The translations under genes were made by a program, and so were the position numbers. Positions 19,170-27,944 of a DNA stretch of 64,000 nt are shown here, piece after piece. Position 1 is the stretch's first letter. Every line of letters starts with the position of its first letter. The notes under the pieces were generated by a model. The model ran no database searches, had not been told where the DNA came from, and saw only the letters and a program-made list of their open reading frames with translations. The stretch is from Pseudomonadota bacterium (GTDB taxonomy: Bacteria; Pseudomonadota; Alphaproteobacteria; Rhizobiales; JAKPQE01), in the NCBI GenBank assembly GCA_029572955.1, contig JAKPQE010000036.1:31438-95437 (forward strand), written 5' to 3'.

Positions 19170-19679
19170 TCAGTGGGCGGCCATGCGGGCACGCAGCGCC
19201 AGGTAATGCTCGATCTGCTCGGGGATGAGCTCGCGGTTCTCGCCACGTCCGAGATAGATCTTGAACATGCAGCCGCCGTCGCGGTTGTAGAACTGCACCG
19301 AATGGGTATCGCTCGAAAACAGCTTGCGCGAGACGAAGGCGATCGAGGCGCAATTGTCCGCCTTGAGGTGGCCGCCGATGGGCTTGCCGTGGAGATTGTA
19401 GAACCCGCGACCCATGCTGCCCTGCGGCACCGTTCCCTTGGCCTCGAGAATGACGTCGGGGGTATTGACGAGGAACGTGACCTCGCCCCAGCCCGCGATA
19501 GCTGTCATGACGTCCTCGAAGCGGCTGCCCGAGATGGTCAGTGCCTCGCCGGCAGGCAGGCAGGCAACCACGTCGGCGGTGCTGACGCCATGGCGGGCGG
19601 CGATCTCCTCGAGAACGGCGCCCGGCGCCGCGGCTAGCGAGGCAGTGACTGCCTTCCGGGTTTGCACGGACAATGTCAT
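19170..19679 (-). CDS. hutX: Heme utilization cytosolic carrier protein HutX
   Basis: HutX binds heme in the cytoplasm and passes it to the degrading enzyme. The 169-residue protein matches the HutX/HuvX family: EEIAARHGVSTADVVACLP, GWGEVTFLVNTPDVILEAKG, GRGFYNLHGKPIGGHLKADN and SVQFYNRDGGCMFKIYLGRG are family blocks. The ATG at 19679 overlaps the hutW stop (ATGA), so the two are translationally coupled. Confidence 0.93.
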   Translation of the reverse strand: MTLSVQTRKAVTASLAAAPGAVLEEIAARHGVSTADVVACLPAGEALTISGSRFEDVMTAIAGWGEVTFLVNTPDVILEAKGTVPQGSMGRGFYNLHGKPIGGHLKADNCASIAFVSRKLFSSDTHSVQFYNRDGGCMFKIYLGRGENRELIPEQIEHYLALRARMAAH

Positions 19680-21100
19680 ACGGTCTCTCCTGTGGGTTTT
19701 GCCGTCGATAGGGTTCGGGCCGACGGAATGCCGGCGTCGATGTTGTGGTTGATCCATTCGATGAGGCGCTGGGTCATCGAGACCTGCCAGAAGCGGCCGG
19801 CGAGCGTCAGTTCGAGCCAGCCGTCGGACAGGCGCAGGAGACCGGCTCGGCGCCATTGCTCGAGCAGGGGCTGGATGGCGGCACCGATCGTCGCGCCGCC
19901 GATCTCGGCCAAGGCCGCGGTCGCCTGAGCGATGTCGAGCCGGCCGCTCTCCATGCCGCCCTTGATCGCATTGAGCAGGGTATGGTGCGGGGCCTGCGCC
20001 ATGATGTGGGTGACCGGCGCCTCGCCGGCGGCGACGGTCGCGAGGTAGCGGCCGAGGTCGCGGTCCACCCGGTACGAGCGGCCGTCGAGAAAGCCGCCGG
20101 CCCCGGACCCGAAGGCAAGGCACGACGCCCCGGTCTTGACGAGCAGATTGTAGAGGTTCCGTTCGCGGGTCGTCCGGCGCCAGTGGCTGGTGGAAATGCC
20201 CTCCCACCGGTGCGCCGCCAGAACCTGTGAGCCGCGTTCGAAATAGCTGCCGAGACGGCCCGGCTCGACCGGTCGCGAGAACTTGCCGCGTTCCAGCGCC
20301 GGGATCAGCGGCGTGCCGGGGATGAGGTTGAGGGAATAGAGGTCGAGACCGTCGATCCCGGTCGCGGCGGCCATGCGGATATCCGCCTCGAGGTCGTCGA
20401 GCGACTGCTCCGGCAGGCCGTAGATGAGGTCGATGACGATCGCGGCCCGATCCCCGGCGACGAGACGCTCGAGAAACGAGACGATCTCGCGCCGCCCGGC
20501 CTTGCGGCCGAGCCGCCGACGCAGGCGTTCGTCGAAGGATTGCACGCCGATCGAGAACCGGTTGACCCCGGCGCCGAGACAGGCGGCCACCTTGTCGTCA
20601 TCGAAGCCGTGGACCCGGCCCTCGACGGTGATCTCGCAGTCGCCGGCGAGCGGCAGGTATCTTGTCGCCGCCTCGATCATGCGGGCAAGGTCGCGCCCGG
20701 CAAGGGCGCTCGGCGTGCCGCCGCCGAAATAGACGGCGTGGACCGGACCGCTCGCCTGGCAGGGCGCATCGCGGTCACGCGCGAGATCGGCGACGACGGC
20801 GTCGGCATAGGCCGGGCCGTCGGAAGCGCGCCAGGGGTTCTGGTAGAAGCCGCAGAAAAGACAGTGATTTTCGCAGAACGGTACGTGGACGTAGGCAACG
20901 CTCTTGCCGTCACGCCGCGCCGTGCGCATCGCTGCCCATGTCGCGGGCCGGTCGCCGTCCGGAACCGGACGCATGCCGAGGAACGGATGAACGGCGCGCT
21001 TGCCGGCGAACGCACCGGCAAGCGGGTCGTCGGTCTCGGTCGCGAAATAGGCCTCGATCGAGGCCGCTCCCGCCTCGTCGGTCCGACGCGCCTGATGCAT
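19676..21100 (-). CDS. hutW: Heme utilization radical SAM protein HutW
   Basis: HutW belongs to the HemN-like radical SAM group that opens heme anaerobically (as ChuW/HutW). The 474-residue protein has the cluster motif CENHCLFCGF (CxxxCxxC), FGGGTPSAL for SAM binding, and the C-terminal HemN-like domain (FGSGAGGFLDG onwards). The ATG at 21100 follows a strong AAGGAGGGG. It sits 68 bp after the receptor gene. The pathway implied is receptor, then HutW/ABM enzyme with HutX as carrier. Confidence 0.93.
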   Translation of the reverse strand: MHQARRTDEAGAASIEAYFATETDDPLAGAFAGKRAVHPFLGMRPVPDGDRPATWAAMRTARRDGKSVAYVHVPFCENHCLFCGFYQNPWRASDGPAYADAVVADLARDRDAPCQASGPVHAVYFGGGTPSALAGRDLARMIEAATRYLPLAGDCEITVEGRVHGFDDDKVAACLGAGVNRFSIGVQSFDERLRRRLGRKAGRREIVSFLERLVAGDRAAIVIDLIYGLPEQSLDDLEADIRMAAATGIDGLDLYSLNLIPGTPLIPALERGKFSRPVEPGRLGSYFERGSQVLAAHRWEGISTSHWRRTTRERNLYNLLVKTGASCLAFGSGAGGFLDGRSYRVDRDLGRYLATVAAGEAPVTHIMAQAPHHTLLNAIKGGMESGRLDIAQATAALAEIGGATIGAAIQPLLEQWRRAGLLRLSDGWLELTLAGRFWQVSMTQRLIEWINHNIDAGIPSARTLSTAKPTGETV

Positions 21101-21135
21101 GGCATGCCCCTCCTTCTCGACGCGCGATGCGGCAA

Positions 21136-21160
21136 GGCGGCCGGGATTTTTCCGGCCGCC
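21136..21160 (-). terminator. Stem-loop between the heme receptor and hutW
   Basis: GGCGGCCGG and CCGGCCGCC form a 9-bp perfect stem around a 7-nt A/T-rich loop, 8 bp after the receptor stop. There is no following T-run. It could be a processing or attenuation hairpin that lowers hutWX expression relative to the receptor. Confidence 0.5.
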
Positions 21161-21168
21161 GCTCCGCG

Positions 21169-23283
21169 TCAGTTCAGCTTGATCGTCGCCCGGACCTCGA
21201 GGCTGCGGCCTTCGCCGGGCAGTTCGTCGAGGGTCGGCCGATACGAGGCGTCGGTGAGGTTGTTGAGGCTGATCGACAGGCCGTACTTGTCGTTTTCGCC
21301 GGCACTGGCACCGAGGGCGAGATTGAGGGTCGCCCAACTGCCTTCCGAGGTCGTCACGCCGGCGGCGCTGGTGAACCTCGACGCGGAGCCGGCCCGCACG
21401 AAGAGATCGGCCCAACCGCGGACCCGGTCGCGATAGGTCCAATCGTACCTGGCGCCGACCCGACCCGAGTATTCCGGCACGTCGGTATTGTAGGTCGAGA
21501 AGTTGGTGTACTCGAACTTGCGGCGCGTCCAGTTGCCGTTGACGTAAGGCGTGACGTTCCAGCCCTCGAAGGTGTATTCGGCAAGGATCTCGATGCCGTA
21601 GGTCGTCGCCTTGTTGATGTTCTCCCAGCGCTCGGTATAGGTCGCCGGGCAGGTCGTGCAGGTCGTCGAGTCGATATAGTCCTCGGCGAGCGTGTAGTAG
21701 CCGGTGACGTCGAGGACGGCACGGCCGTTGTCATAGCGCGCGCCGATCTCGAAATTGTCGGAAGTCTCGGGCCTCAGATCCGGATTGGCGTAGATGTTGG
21801 TGCCGCCGGCCGATGTCGGCACGAAGAGCTGCAGCAGCGTCGGGTAGACGTAGCCTTGCGAGAAATGGGCGCGCAGCAGCGTGTCGGCGATGCCGGAATA
21901 GGTCACACCGACGCTGCCGAGGATGCGGTCGTCCTTGCCGCCTGCGAAGTTGAACCGGTTCGAGGCCTGCAGCTCCGATTCGATGTTGTAGTAACGGACG
22001 CCGGCGGTGAGCTTCAGGTAATCGGTGATCGACCATTCGTCCTGCACGAAAGCGGAGAAGGTGCGAACCTCGGCTTCGTCGTAGGTGCGGCTGGCGATCG
22101 GAATGACGATCGGCGGGAATGCCGGCCGGATCGAGCCCCAGGTGTTGCCGACCTTGGTCAGCGAGTCGCTGAGATACTGGACGCCGGTCACCACGTAGTG
22201 GCTGGGCAAGGGCTGCAGATCGACCTGCAGCGTGCCGCCCACATCGGTGATGAGGTCGTCGCTGAGGACGTGAATGTCCGAGACCGTGCCGGTGCGCGAC
22301 CTGCTGTTCACTTCGTTGAGGAACAGGCGGCTGATCGTCTGGTGATAGGCGTCGAAATGAATGCGCCGGACGACCGGTCCGAGGTCGGTGGCGTCATAGC
22401 TCAGCGCGAACTTCTGGAGATCTCGCTCCGGCAGGTCGACATTGAAGCTGTTGGTGGTGCTGCCGTCGGACTGCGGGCCGAGATATGACGGATCGATCCA
22501 GGTCGAGGATTCCAGCTTGTACTCCTCGGCCTTGAGCGCGATGTAGTGATTGTCGTCCGCGCCGAAGCGGAAACCGAGATGGCCGGAGAGCGTGTCCGTC
22601 TCGTAGGCGGAGTTCGAGAGCTTGCCGCTCGGGTCGTAGCGGGTGCCGGCGACGTCGCGGTCACGATGCTCGGCAAACGCGCCGGCGATGCGGTAGTCGA
22701 CGTTCTCCACCTTGCCGAGAACCATCCCCGAGAGATGATAACCCTCGGTCGCCGAGAAATAGGAGGCCGAGGTCTCGGCCTCGATCATCTTCTCGCCGCC
22801 CTTGCGGGTGATGATGTTGACGACACCGCCGATCGCCTTGGAGCCGTAAAGGACGGAGGCCGGGCCGCGAATGACGTCGATGCGCTCGACGATGCTCGGG
22901 TCGATGAGAATCGGCGTGCCGTAGGTGCTGTGGTCGGTAATCTCCTGGCCGTCGACGAGGATCGTCACGCGGCGCGAGGACTCACCGCGAATTCTGACCC
23001 GCTTCATTCCGGCCACCGAGGCATCGACGACGTCGACGCCCGGCACGTCGCGCAGCATTTCGGCGATGCTCTCCGGGGCCTTGCGATCCAGCTCGGCACG
23101 ATCCACCACCGAAACCGAATTCGGGCTCTCGAAGACCGGCTTTTCGGTCCGCGTGCCGGTAATGTTGATGATACCGAGATACGAGCTGTCGCTTTCCTGG
23201 GCCAGAGCCGATGTTGCGGCCGGCAGCGAAGCCGGCACCGCAAGGGCCAGCAGTCCTGCTCCGATACACAAATGTCGAGACAT
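21169..23283 (-). CDS. TonB-dependent heme/siderophore outer-membrane receptor
   Basis: The 704-residue protein has a signal peptide (to about residue 28), a plug domain (RTEKPVFESPNSVSVVDRAE through GPASVLYGSKAIGGVVNIIT), and a 22-strand-type barrel ending in ATIKLN. The block NPDLRPETSDNFEIGARYDN is the barrel signature of heme/hemoglobin-type receptors. Its ligand is inferred to be heme because hutW, hutX and an ABM enzyme follow in the same direction. The upstream 450 bp are AT-rich and contain two dyads that may bind an iron regulator. Confidence 0.92.
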   Translation of the reverse strand: MSRHLCIGAGLLALAVPASLPAATSALAQESDSSYLGIINITGTRTEKPVFESPNSVSVVDRAELDRKAPESIAEMLRDVPGVDVVDASVAGMKRVRIRGESSRRVTILVDGQEITDHSTYGTPILIDPSIVERIDVIRGPASVLYGSKAIGGVVNIITRKGGEKMIEAETSASYFSATEGYHLSGMVLGKVENVDYRIAGAFAEHRDRDVAGTRYDPSGKLSNSAYETDTLSGHLGFRFGADDNHYIALKAEEYKLESSTWIDPSYLGPQSDGSTTNSFNVDLPERDLQKFALSYDATDLGPVVRRIHFDAYHQTISRLFLNEVNSRSRTGTVSDIHVLSDDLITDVGGTLQVDLQPLPSHYVVTGVQYLSDSLTKVGNTWGSIRPAFPPIVIPIASRTYDEAEVRTFSAFVQDEWSITDYLKLTAGVRYYNIESELQASNRFNFAGGKDDRILGSVGVTYSGIADTLLRAHFSQGYVYPTLLQLFVPTSAGGTNIYANPDLRPETSDNFEIGARYDNGRAVLDVTGYYTLAEDYIDSTTCTTCPATYTERWENINKATTYGIEILAEYTFEGWNVTPYVNGNWTRRKFEYTNFSTYNTDVPEYSGRVGARYDWTYRDRVRGWADLFVRAGSASRFTSAAGVTTSEGSWATLNLALGASAGENDKYGLSISLNNLTDASYRPTLDELPGEGRSLEVRATIKLN

Positions 23284-23356
23284 GACGCGTCCTGTCGTTC
23301 GTTTGTTTGGGACATCCCGGCCGAGGCGTCCGGCCTATGCCGGCAGCAGCCCTAGA

Positions 23357-23371
23357 TGCGAATGCGTTGCA
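23357..23371. promoter_or_regulatory. Dyad TGCGAATGCGTTGCA upstream of the heme receptor
   Basis: A 15-bp site with TGC...GCA ends, 73 bp before the receptor start codon. It shares the pattern TGCRA-N5-TYGCA with sites at 29838 and 33986. The TGC-N9-GCA layout resembles alphaproteobacterial Fur/Mur-type boxes; binding by such a regulator is inference. Confidence 0.4.
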
Positions 23372-23461
23372 TTTTCTAACCGTCGCGATCGGTCAAGTTA
23401 ACTGAATAATCCGCAATACTATTTTCAAATGCGGCCGCAATAACCGCCCACCACTTATTCG

Positions 23462-23476
23462 ATAATTCAGAATTAT
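23462..23476. promoter_or_regulatory. Perfect 7-1-7 palindrome in the AT-rich receptor/epimerase spacer
   Basis: ATAATTC-A-GAATTAT is a perfect 7-1-7 inverted repeat, the geometry of a Fur half-site pair, in a spacer (23284-23735) that is strikingly AT-rich for this genome. No gene is evident in the spacer. It could be an operator for the receptor on the left or the SDR gene on the right. Confidence 0.4.
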
Positions 23477-23735
23477 ATTCTTCTTCCGAATTCATTTCGC
23501 CCAATCCAAAATATCAAGATAATAAAATTCATGTCATGCGGCAGCACGTGTCGCACATTATGGGTTTACCGCACGAAACAAACCTGGATACTCTCTGTCG
23601 AATACGCTCGGAAGCAACGCTGCAGCAGCTCACGGCAAGTCGGCAGGATTGCCGCCCGCGACACCGTTCGCGCGTGTGCCGGGGTTGCGCGGCAGCACTG
23701 CATCCGGGTTTTCGGAGGATGAGGAGCGATACCTG

Positions 23736-24599
23736 ATGCCCATGCTGCTGTGTCTCGGAATGGGGTATTCCGCGGCCGTCCTCGGTCACCGTCTTCGCCG
23801 GGACGGCTGGCGTGTCGGTGGCACCTGTCGCAGCGAGGAGAAGGCGGACCGGCTGCGAACCGCAGGATTCGACATGGCGGTCTTCGACGGCTCCGAGCCG
23901 GCCGCATCACTCGCCGCGATGATCGCCGAGGCGAGCCATCTGCTCGTCTCCATTCCGCCGGACCGGGTCGGCGATGCGGTGCTTCGCCACCACGTCGCCG
24001 ACCTTCGAGCCGCGCCGGGGCTGCAATGGGCCGGTTACCTCTCGACGATCGGCGTCTATGGCGACCGGCACGGCGCGTGGATCGACGAGAACACGCCGCC
24101 GGACCCGCTTCACGAGACGAGCCGATGGCGCCTTTCTGCCGAAGGGGAGTGGCTCGGCTTCGGCAAGGACGCGCGGCTGCCGATCGCCGTCTTCCGGCTG
24201 CCCGGCATCTACGGTCCGGGCCGGAGCCAGTTCGATGCCCTGCGGGAGGGGCGCGCGCACAGGATCATCAAGACCGGCCAGGTCTTCAACCGCATCCATG
24301 TGGAGGATCTGGCCGGGATCCTCGCGGCCGCCATCGCAAAAGGGAGCGAGGGGCTTTACAACGTGGCGGACGACGAGCCCTCGCCGGCCGAGGATGTGGT
24401 GGTGCTGGCAGCGGCGATGCTCGGCATCGAGCCGCCGCCGGAAATCGCCTTCGAGGCGGCGCAGCTTTCACCCTTCGCGCGCAGCTTTTATGCCGAATGC
24501 AAACGCGTCCGCAACGACCGGATGAAGGACGCGCTGGGGGTCGGCCTGCGCTATCCGACCTACCGCGAAGGTCTGGCGGCCATCCTCGGCGCCGAATGA
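23736..24599 (+). CDS. SDR-family NAD(P)-dependent epimerase-like protein (YeeZ type)
   Basis: The 287-residue protein is an atypical short-chain dehydrogenase. The N-terminal Rossmann motif is LCLGMGYSAAVLGHRL, followed by YLSTIGVYGDRHG and the substrate-domain blocks FRLPGIYGPGRSQFDALREG and NRIHVEDLAGILAAAI. The order and length match YeeZ-like proteins annotated as NAD-dependent epimerases. The substrate is unknown. The ATG at 23736 has GAGGAG 9 nt upstream. It is the only plus-strand gene between two minus-strand iron operons and a link to iron metabolism is not established. Confidence 0.8.
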   Translation: MPMLLCLGMGYSAAVLGHRLRRDGWRVGGTCRSEEKADRLRTAGFDMAVFDGSEPAASLAAMIAEASHLLVSIPPDRVGDAVLRHHVADLRAAPGLQWAGYLSTIGVYGDRHGAWIDENTPPDPLHETSRWRLSAEGEWLGFGKDARLPIAVFRLPGIYGPGRSQFDALREGRAHRIIKTGQVFNRIHVEDLAGILAAAIAKGSEGLYNVADDEPSPAEDVVVLAAAMLGIEPPPEIAFEAAQLSPFARSFYAECKRVRNDRMKDALGVGLRYPTYREGLAAILGAE

Positions 24600-24691
24600 C
24601 GGCGCCGGGCGGCGCGCCGACGCCGCGACGGACAAAGGTCCCGGACGGGTGACGATCCGGGATCCCTGCCCCTGTCGGCCCCGCCCTCATG

Positions 24692-26581
24692 TCACGGCTT
24701 CATCAGAACGCCGGTCGTCAGGCCCTCGCCGCGCCACCACCAGCGATCGAAAATCTCGGCGGCGGCGCCGGCATGTCGCGGCCCTTGCGGCGGCTGGCCG
24801 AACTTGTCCCACCAGGCCAGCCGTATCGAATTGGACCGCCACAACGGCAGGGCGTGATTGCGCCAGCGCATGACCCGGTCGAAGCTTCGGGCCGCGGTGC
24901 GCAGAGAGGCTTCGTCTCCGGCCGCGATCATCGCGTCGATGGTCGCATCGAGCGCGGCGTCCTCGACGCCGGCAAGCGCATAGGTTCCCTCGATCCGGGC
25001 GAGCGAGCCGTGCCAGAGCAGTCGCTCGGCACTGCCCGGAACGAGGGTCGGCGACCAGTTGAGCGTCGTCATGTCGAAATCGCGATCGAGCATCATCTTC
25101 TGCGCGGCGGTCGGCTCGAGCGACGGATAGCTGAGCTCGATGCCGAGCTGTTCGAGATTGCGGGCGACCGGTCCGAGGACACGGACGAGTTCGGGATTGA
25201 GGTAGAGGAGCCGTATGGTCAGCGGCTTGCCGGTCGCGGGATCGATGCGGCGGCCATCGACCACCTTCAGGCCCGCCTCGTCGAGAAGGCGGTGCGCCTC
25301 GACGAGCGCCGCCCGCCGATCACCGCCGCCAAGCGTCGCCGAGGGCGCCTCGGCATCGAAGAGCCCCGCCGGCAGGCTCGATGCGGAGGAGGCGAGCAAG
25401 GCCCGTTCGTCCGGTTCGGACGGACCCGTCGCGGCCAGCGCGGTGTCGCCGAAATAGCTGTCGACACGCTGATACTCGCCGTGGAACAGCGTCTTGTTGC
25501 TCCATTCGAAGTCGTAGGTCAGGGCGATCGCGCGGCGTACCCGGATGTCGGAGAACAGGGCGCGGCGTTGGTTGAAAACGAGCAGGAGCATCTCCCCCGG
25601 CCGGTCGAGCGTGTCGACGCGACGCCGGATACGGCCATCGGAAAGGGCGGGTCCCGCGTAACCCGTCGCCCAACGAACGGCGCTCGATTCGACACGCACG
25701 TCGAAATAGCCGGCCCGAAAAGCCTCGAGCGCGATCGAGTCGTCCCGGTAGAACTCGATCCGTATCTGGTCGAAATTGAACCGCCCGACATTTGCCGGGT
25801 GGTCGACGGCCCAGTAGTCGGGAACCCGCCGCAGCACGATGGAGCGGCCGGCTTCGGCGGAAACGATCTCGTAGGGACCGCCCGTGAGAGGAATGTCGAG
25901 GCTGGTCTCGGTCACCGCCCGGGTTCGCCAGTAGTGCTCCGGATGGATCGGCAGGGAGCCGACGATACGAACGAAATCGCGGTCGCCGGCAACCGGCGTG
26001 CGGAAGACGACGGTCCGGCTGTCCTCGACTTCGACCTCGACGTCACGAAGGACACGCCGATAGTAGATCGCGCCCTGTTCGCGCAGGGTCCTGAAGGTGA
26101 AGGCGACATCGGCCGCGGTCACCGGCCGGCCGTCATGCCAGCGGGCGTCGTTGCGCAGACCGAAGCGGACGGACGTCAGGTCGGGGGCAGCCTCGACCGT
26201 CTCGGCGAGCAGGCCGTATGCCGCGGACGGTTCGTCGCCGCTCGGCGCCAGAAGGCTGTCATAGACGAGATGGCCGAGACTGATCGCGCCGGTGCGATCC
26301 CGCGGAACATTGCCCGGAAACCGCAGCGTGTTGAGGGAATCGAACGTGCCGACGACGCCGAAGCGGATCGTCCCGCCTTTCGGTGCGTTCGGCTCGACAT
26401 TGGCGAAATTCTGGAAGCCCCGTGCGTAGCGGAGCGGATGGATCGACGAATGGCCGTGCCGGGCGCTCGCCGACAGATCGTCGGGCATCGCCGACGTCGC
26501 CGAAATCAGCAACCCGACCACCATGCTGGCGATCACCGCGAGTGTGCCGATCAGATTCCTCGATCGCAAAAGACGGACCAT
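24692..26581 (-). CDS. Family 5 extracellular solute-binding protein, YejA-like, without linked permease
   Basis: The 629-residue protein has an N-terminal signal or anchor segment (residues ~10-31), then the YejA-type opening FQNFANVEPNAPKGGTIRFG, the block WHDGRPVTAADVAFTFRTL, and SDIRVRRAIALTYDFEWSN. YejA-like receptors bring in large peptides or peptide-based siderophores or antibiotics via YejBEF. No yejBEF genes are nearby; instead the TonB module lies directly upstream. This suggests use with an unlinked permease for a TonB-imported ligand. A hairpin overlaps its ribosome-binding region. Confidence 0.85.
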   Translation of the reverse strand: MVRLLRSRNLIGTLAVIASMVVGLLISATSAMPDDLSASARHGHSSIHPLRYARGFQNFANVEPNAPKGGTIRFGVVGTFDSLNTLRFPGNVPRDRTGAISLGHLVYDSLLAPSGDEPSAAYGLLAETVEAAPDLTSVRFGLRNDARWHDGRPVTAADVAFTFRTLREQGAIYYRRVLRDVEVEVEDSRTVVFRTPVAGDRDFVRIVGSLPIHPEHYWRTRAVTETSLDIPLTGGPYEIVSAEAGRSIVLRRVPDYWAVDHPANVGRFNFDQIRIEFYRDDSIALEAFRAGYFDVRVESSAVRWATGYAGPALSDGRIRRRVDTLDRPGEMLLLVFNQRRALFSDIRVRRAIALTYDFEWSNKTLFHGEYQRVDSYFGDTALAATGPSEPDERALLASSASSLPAGLFDAEAPSATLGGGDRRAALVEAHRLLDEAGLKVVDGRRIDPATGKPLTIRLLYLNPELVRVLGPVARNLEQLGIELSYPSLEPTAAQKMMLDRDFDMTTLNWSPTLVPGSAERLLWHGSLARIEGTYALAGVEDAALDATIDAMIAAGDEASLRTAARSFDRVMRWRNHALPLWRSNSIRLAWWDKFGQPPQGPRHAGAAAEIFDRWWWRGEGLTTGVLMKP

Positions 26582-26591
26582 TTCATGCTTC

Positions 26592-26620
26592 CCCTATGTT
26601 GTTCCTCAGGAACAATAGGG
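26592..26620 (-). promoter_or_regulatory. Stem-loop that can hide the ribosome-binding site of the YejA-like gene
   Basis: On the minus strand CCCTAT plus TGTTCC pair with GGAACA plus ATAGGG (12 bp with a 2-nt bulge, 3-nt loop). The GGG of the 3' arm is part of the AGGGGA ribosome site of the gene starting at 26581. The hairpin lies 65 bp after the tonB stop, so it could serve as terminator, attenuator or translational switch. Confidence 0.45.
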
Positions 26621-26684
26621 TCCGGACGTCGCGATAATTAATGAAAATACTTGAACTTGATTGTTTACCCTGGCTGAAATCAAC

Positions 26685-27530
26685 TTATTTGAATTCAACG
26701 CGCGTAGTAAAAGACATGCTTTTCTTGGATGCCCCGGCGGGGATGGCCGGAAAAGGCGAGGCGCGACGAACCATGGCGGTCGCTTCCGCATCGAGCGGCG
26801 GGTGCCCCGATGCCTTGGCGAGGCGCACCGACAGAACCCGGCCGGCATTGTCGATGGAAAAGGCGACGAGCACCGAGCCCCGCAGGCGTGCGCGGCGCGC
26901 CTCGGCGGGATAGCGTTTGTGTCGCGCCAGATGAGCCAGCACGCGGCCCTTGTAGTTGCCGAGCGCGGCGCCCGAAATTGCCGCCGGTCGCTGCGACTTG
27001 CCGGCAGCCGAGCCGCCGCCGCCGGCAGGCGTTGCGGGGACGACCGGTGACGGCTTTGCCGGAGCGGCGGCACGCGGCTGGGGACTTGCCGGCGCTTTCT
27101 TCTTTCGCGGGGTCTGCTTCTGGCGTTCGGGGGAAGCCTGCGGGCGAACGGCCGGCTCTTGCCGTACCGGCTCGACCACCGCCGCGACCTCCTCGGGCGG
27201 CGCGACATCCTCGGTCGGCGGGGGCACGGGTTCGACGGCTTCGGCGGCGAGTTCCCCGGCATCGGCCGGGGCGGCGGTGTCCACGACCTGCGGGGCGGCG
27301 ACCGGCTCGGCCGGTGCCACGGCTTCGACCGCCTCGATCACCGGCGATACCTCGGTCGCCGCGCCGAAGAGTTCGGCGAGATCGACGAGGTCGGTGACGG
27401 CGAGATCCAGTCCGCCGGCGGGCGGCAGGGCCTCCGGCTCTCTGCCAAGGCCGAGCGCCATTGCCGCCGCGCCGTGAAGCAGCAGCGCGGCCAGCGCGGC
27501 CATGCACCACTGAGCCGGCGAAAACTTCAT
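26685..27530 (-). CDS. tonB: TonB family energy transducer
   Basis: TonB spans the periplasm and passes the proton-motive force to outer-membrane receptors. The 281-residue protein has an N-terminal membrane anchor (residues ~8-28), a long Pro/Ala/Glu then Lys-rich spacer (~70-180), and a C-terminal TonB domain with YKGRVLAHLARHKRYPAEAR, LRGSVLVAFSIDNAGRVLSV and the closing FTTRVEFK. The ATG at 27530 overlaps the upstream exbD stop (ATGA). It probably serves the heme receptor at 21-23 kb. Confidence 0.93.
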   Translation of the reverse strand: MKFSPAQWCMAALAALLLHGAAAMALGLGREPEALPPAGGLDLAVTDLVDLAELFGAATEVSPVIEAVEAVAPAEPVAAPQVVDTAAPADAGELAAEAVEPVPPPTEDVAPPEEVAAVVEPVRQEPAVRPQASPERQKQTPRKKKAPASPQPRAAAPAKPSPVVPATPAGGGGSAAGKSQRPAAISGAALGNYKGRVLAHLARHKRYPAEARRARLRGSVLVAFSIDNAGRVLSVRLAKASGHPPLDAEATAMVRRASPFPAIPAGASKKSMSFTTRVEFK

Positions 27531-27931
27531 GCACCCGCCTCGTGGATCGTCACCAGGCGAATGTCGCGTATTCCGGCCGCCCCGAGGGACTCGACGATCT
27601 GCAACATCAGGCCGGCCGGAAGCCGGCGATCGGCAACGATGTGCAGCGTCTGGGGGGCGGAGCCGGCCAAGGCGCCGAGATGCCCGGCCAGCCTGTCCAG
27701 GCCGACGACCGCGCCGGACACCCTGATGGTGCCGTCGAGAGCGACGACGATCGGGTTCGCCGGGTCGCCCCCCGCCTCGATGCTGCTGGTCGCCGCCGGC
27801 TCCACGCCATGGGTCGCGAACGGTCGCAACGCACCGGCAACGAGGAAGAAGATCAAAAGCAGAAAGACGACATTGATCAGCGGAACGAGGTTTTCCTCGC
27901 GAACGGGGGCAATCCTGGTGCAAACGCGCAT
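27527..27931 (-). CDS. exbD: ExbD-like protein, second copy, with Asn replacing the membrane Asp
   Basis: ExbD-family protein of 134 residues with a single N-terminal membrane helix. The motif reads NLVPLINVVFLLLIFF, where canonical ExbD/TolR has PLIDV; the Asp that carries protons is Asn (codon AAT, complement of 27872-27874). The periplasmic domain (VVALDGTIRVSGAVVG, LHIVADRRLPAGLMLQIVE) is normal. With exbD copy one it could form a mixed dimer in the ExbB ring. It is coupled to tonB by ATGA. Confidence 0.9.
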   Translation of the reverse strand: MRVCTRIAPVREENLVPLINVVFLLLIFFLVAGALRPFATHGVEPAATSSIEAGGDPANPIVVALDGTIRVSGAVVGLDRLAGHLGALAGSAPQTLHIVADRRLPAGLMLQIVESLGAAGIRDIRLVTIHEAGA

Positions 27932-27944
27932 GGCATCCCTCCGG

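Noticed and set aside
19170..20207. Single long frame covering hutX with an N-terminal extension
   Set aside because: The extension overlaps hutW in another frame; the ATGA-coupled ATG at 19679 gives the normal HutX length.
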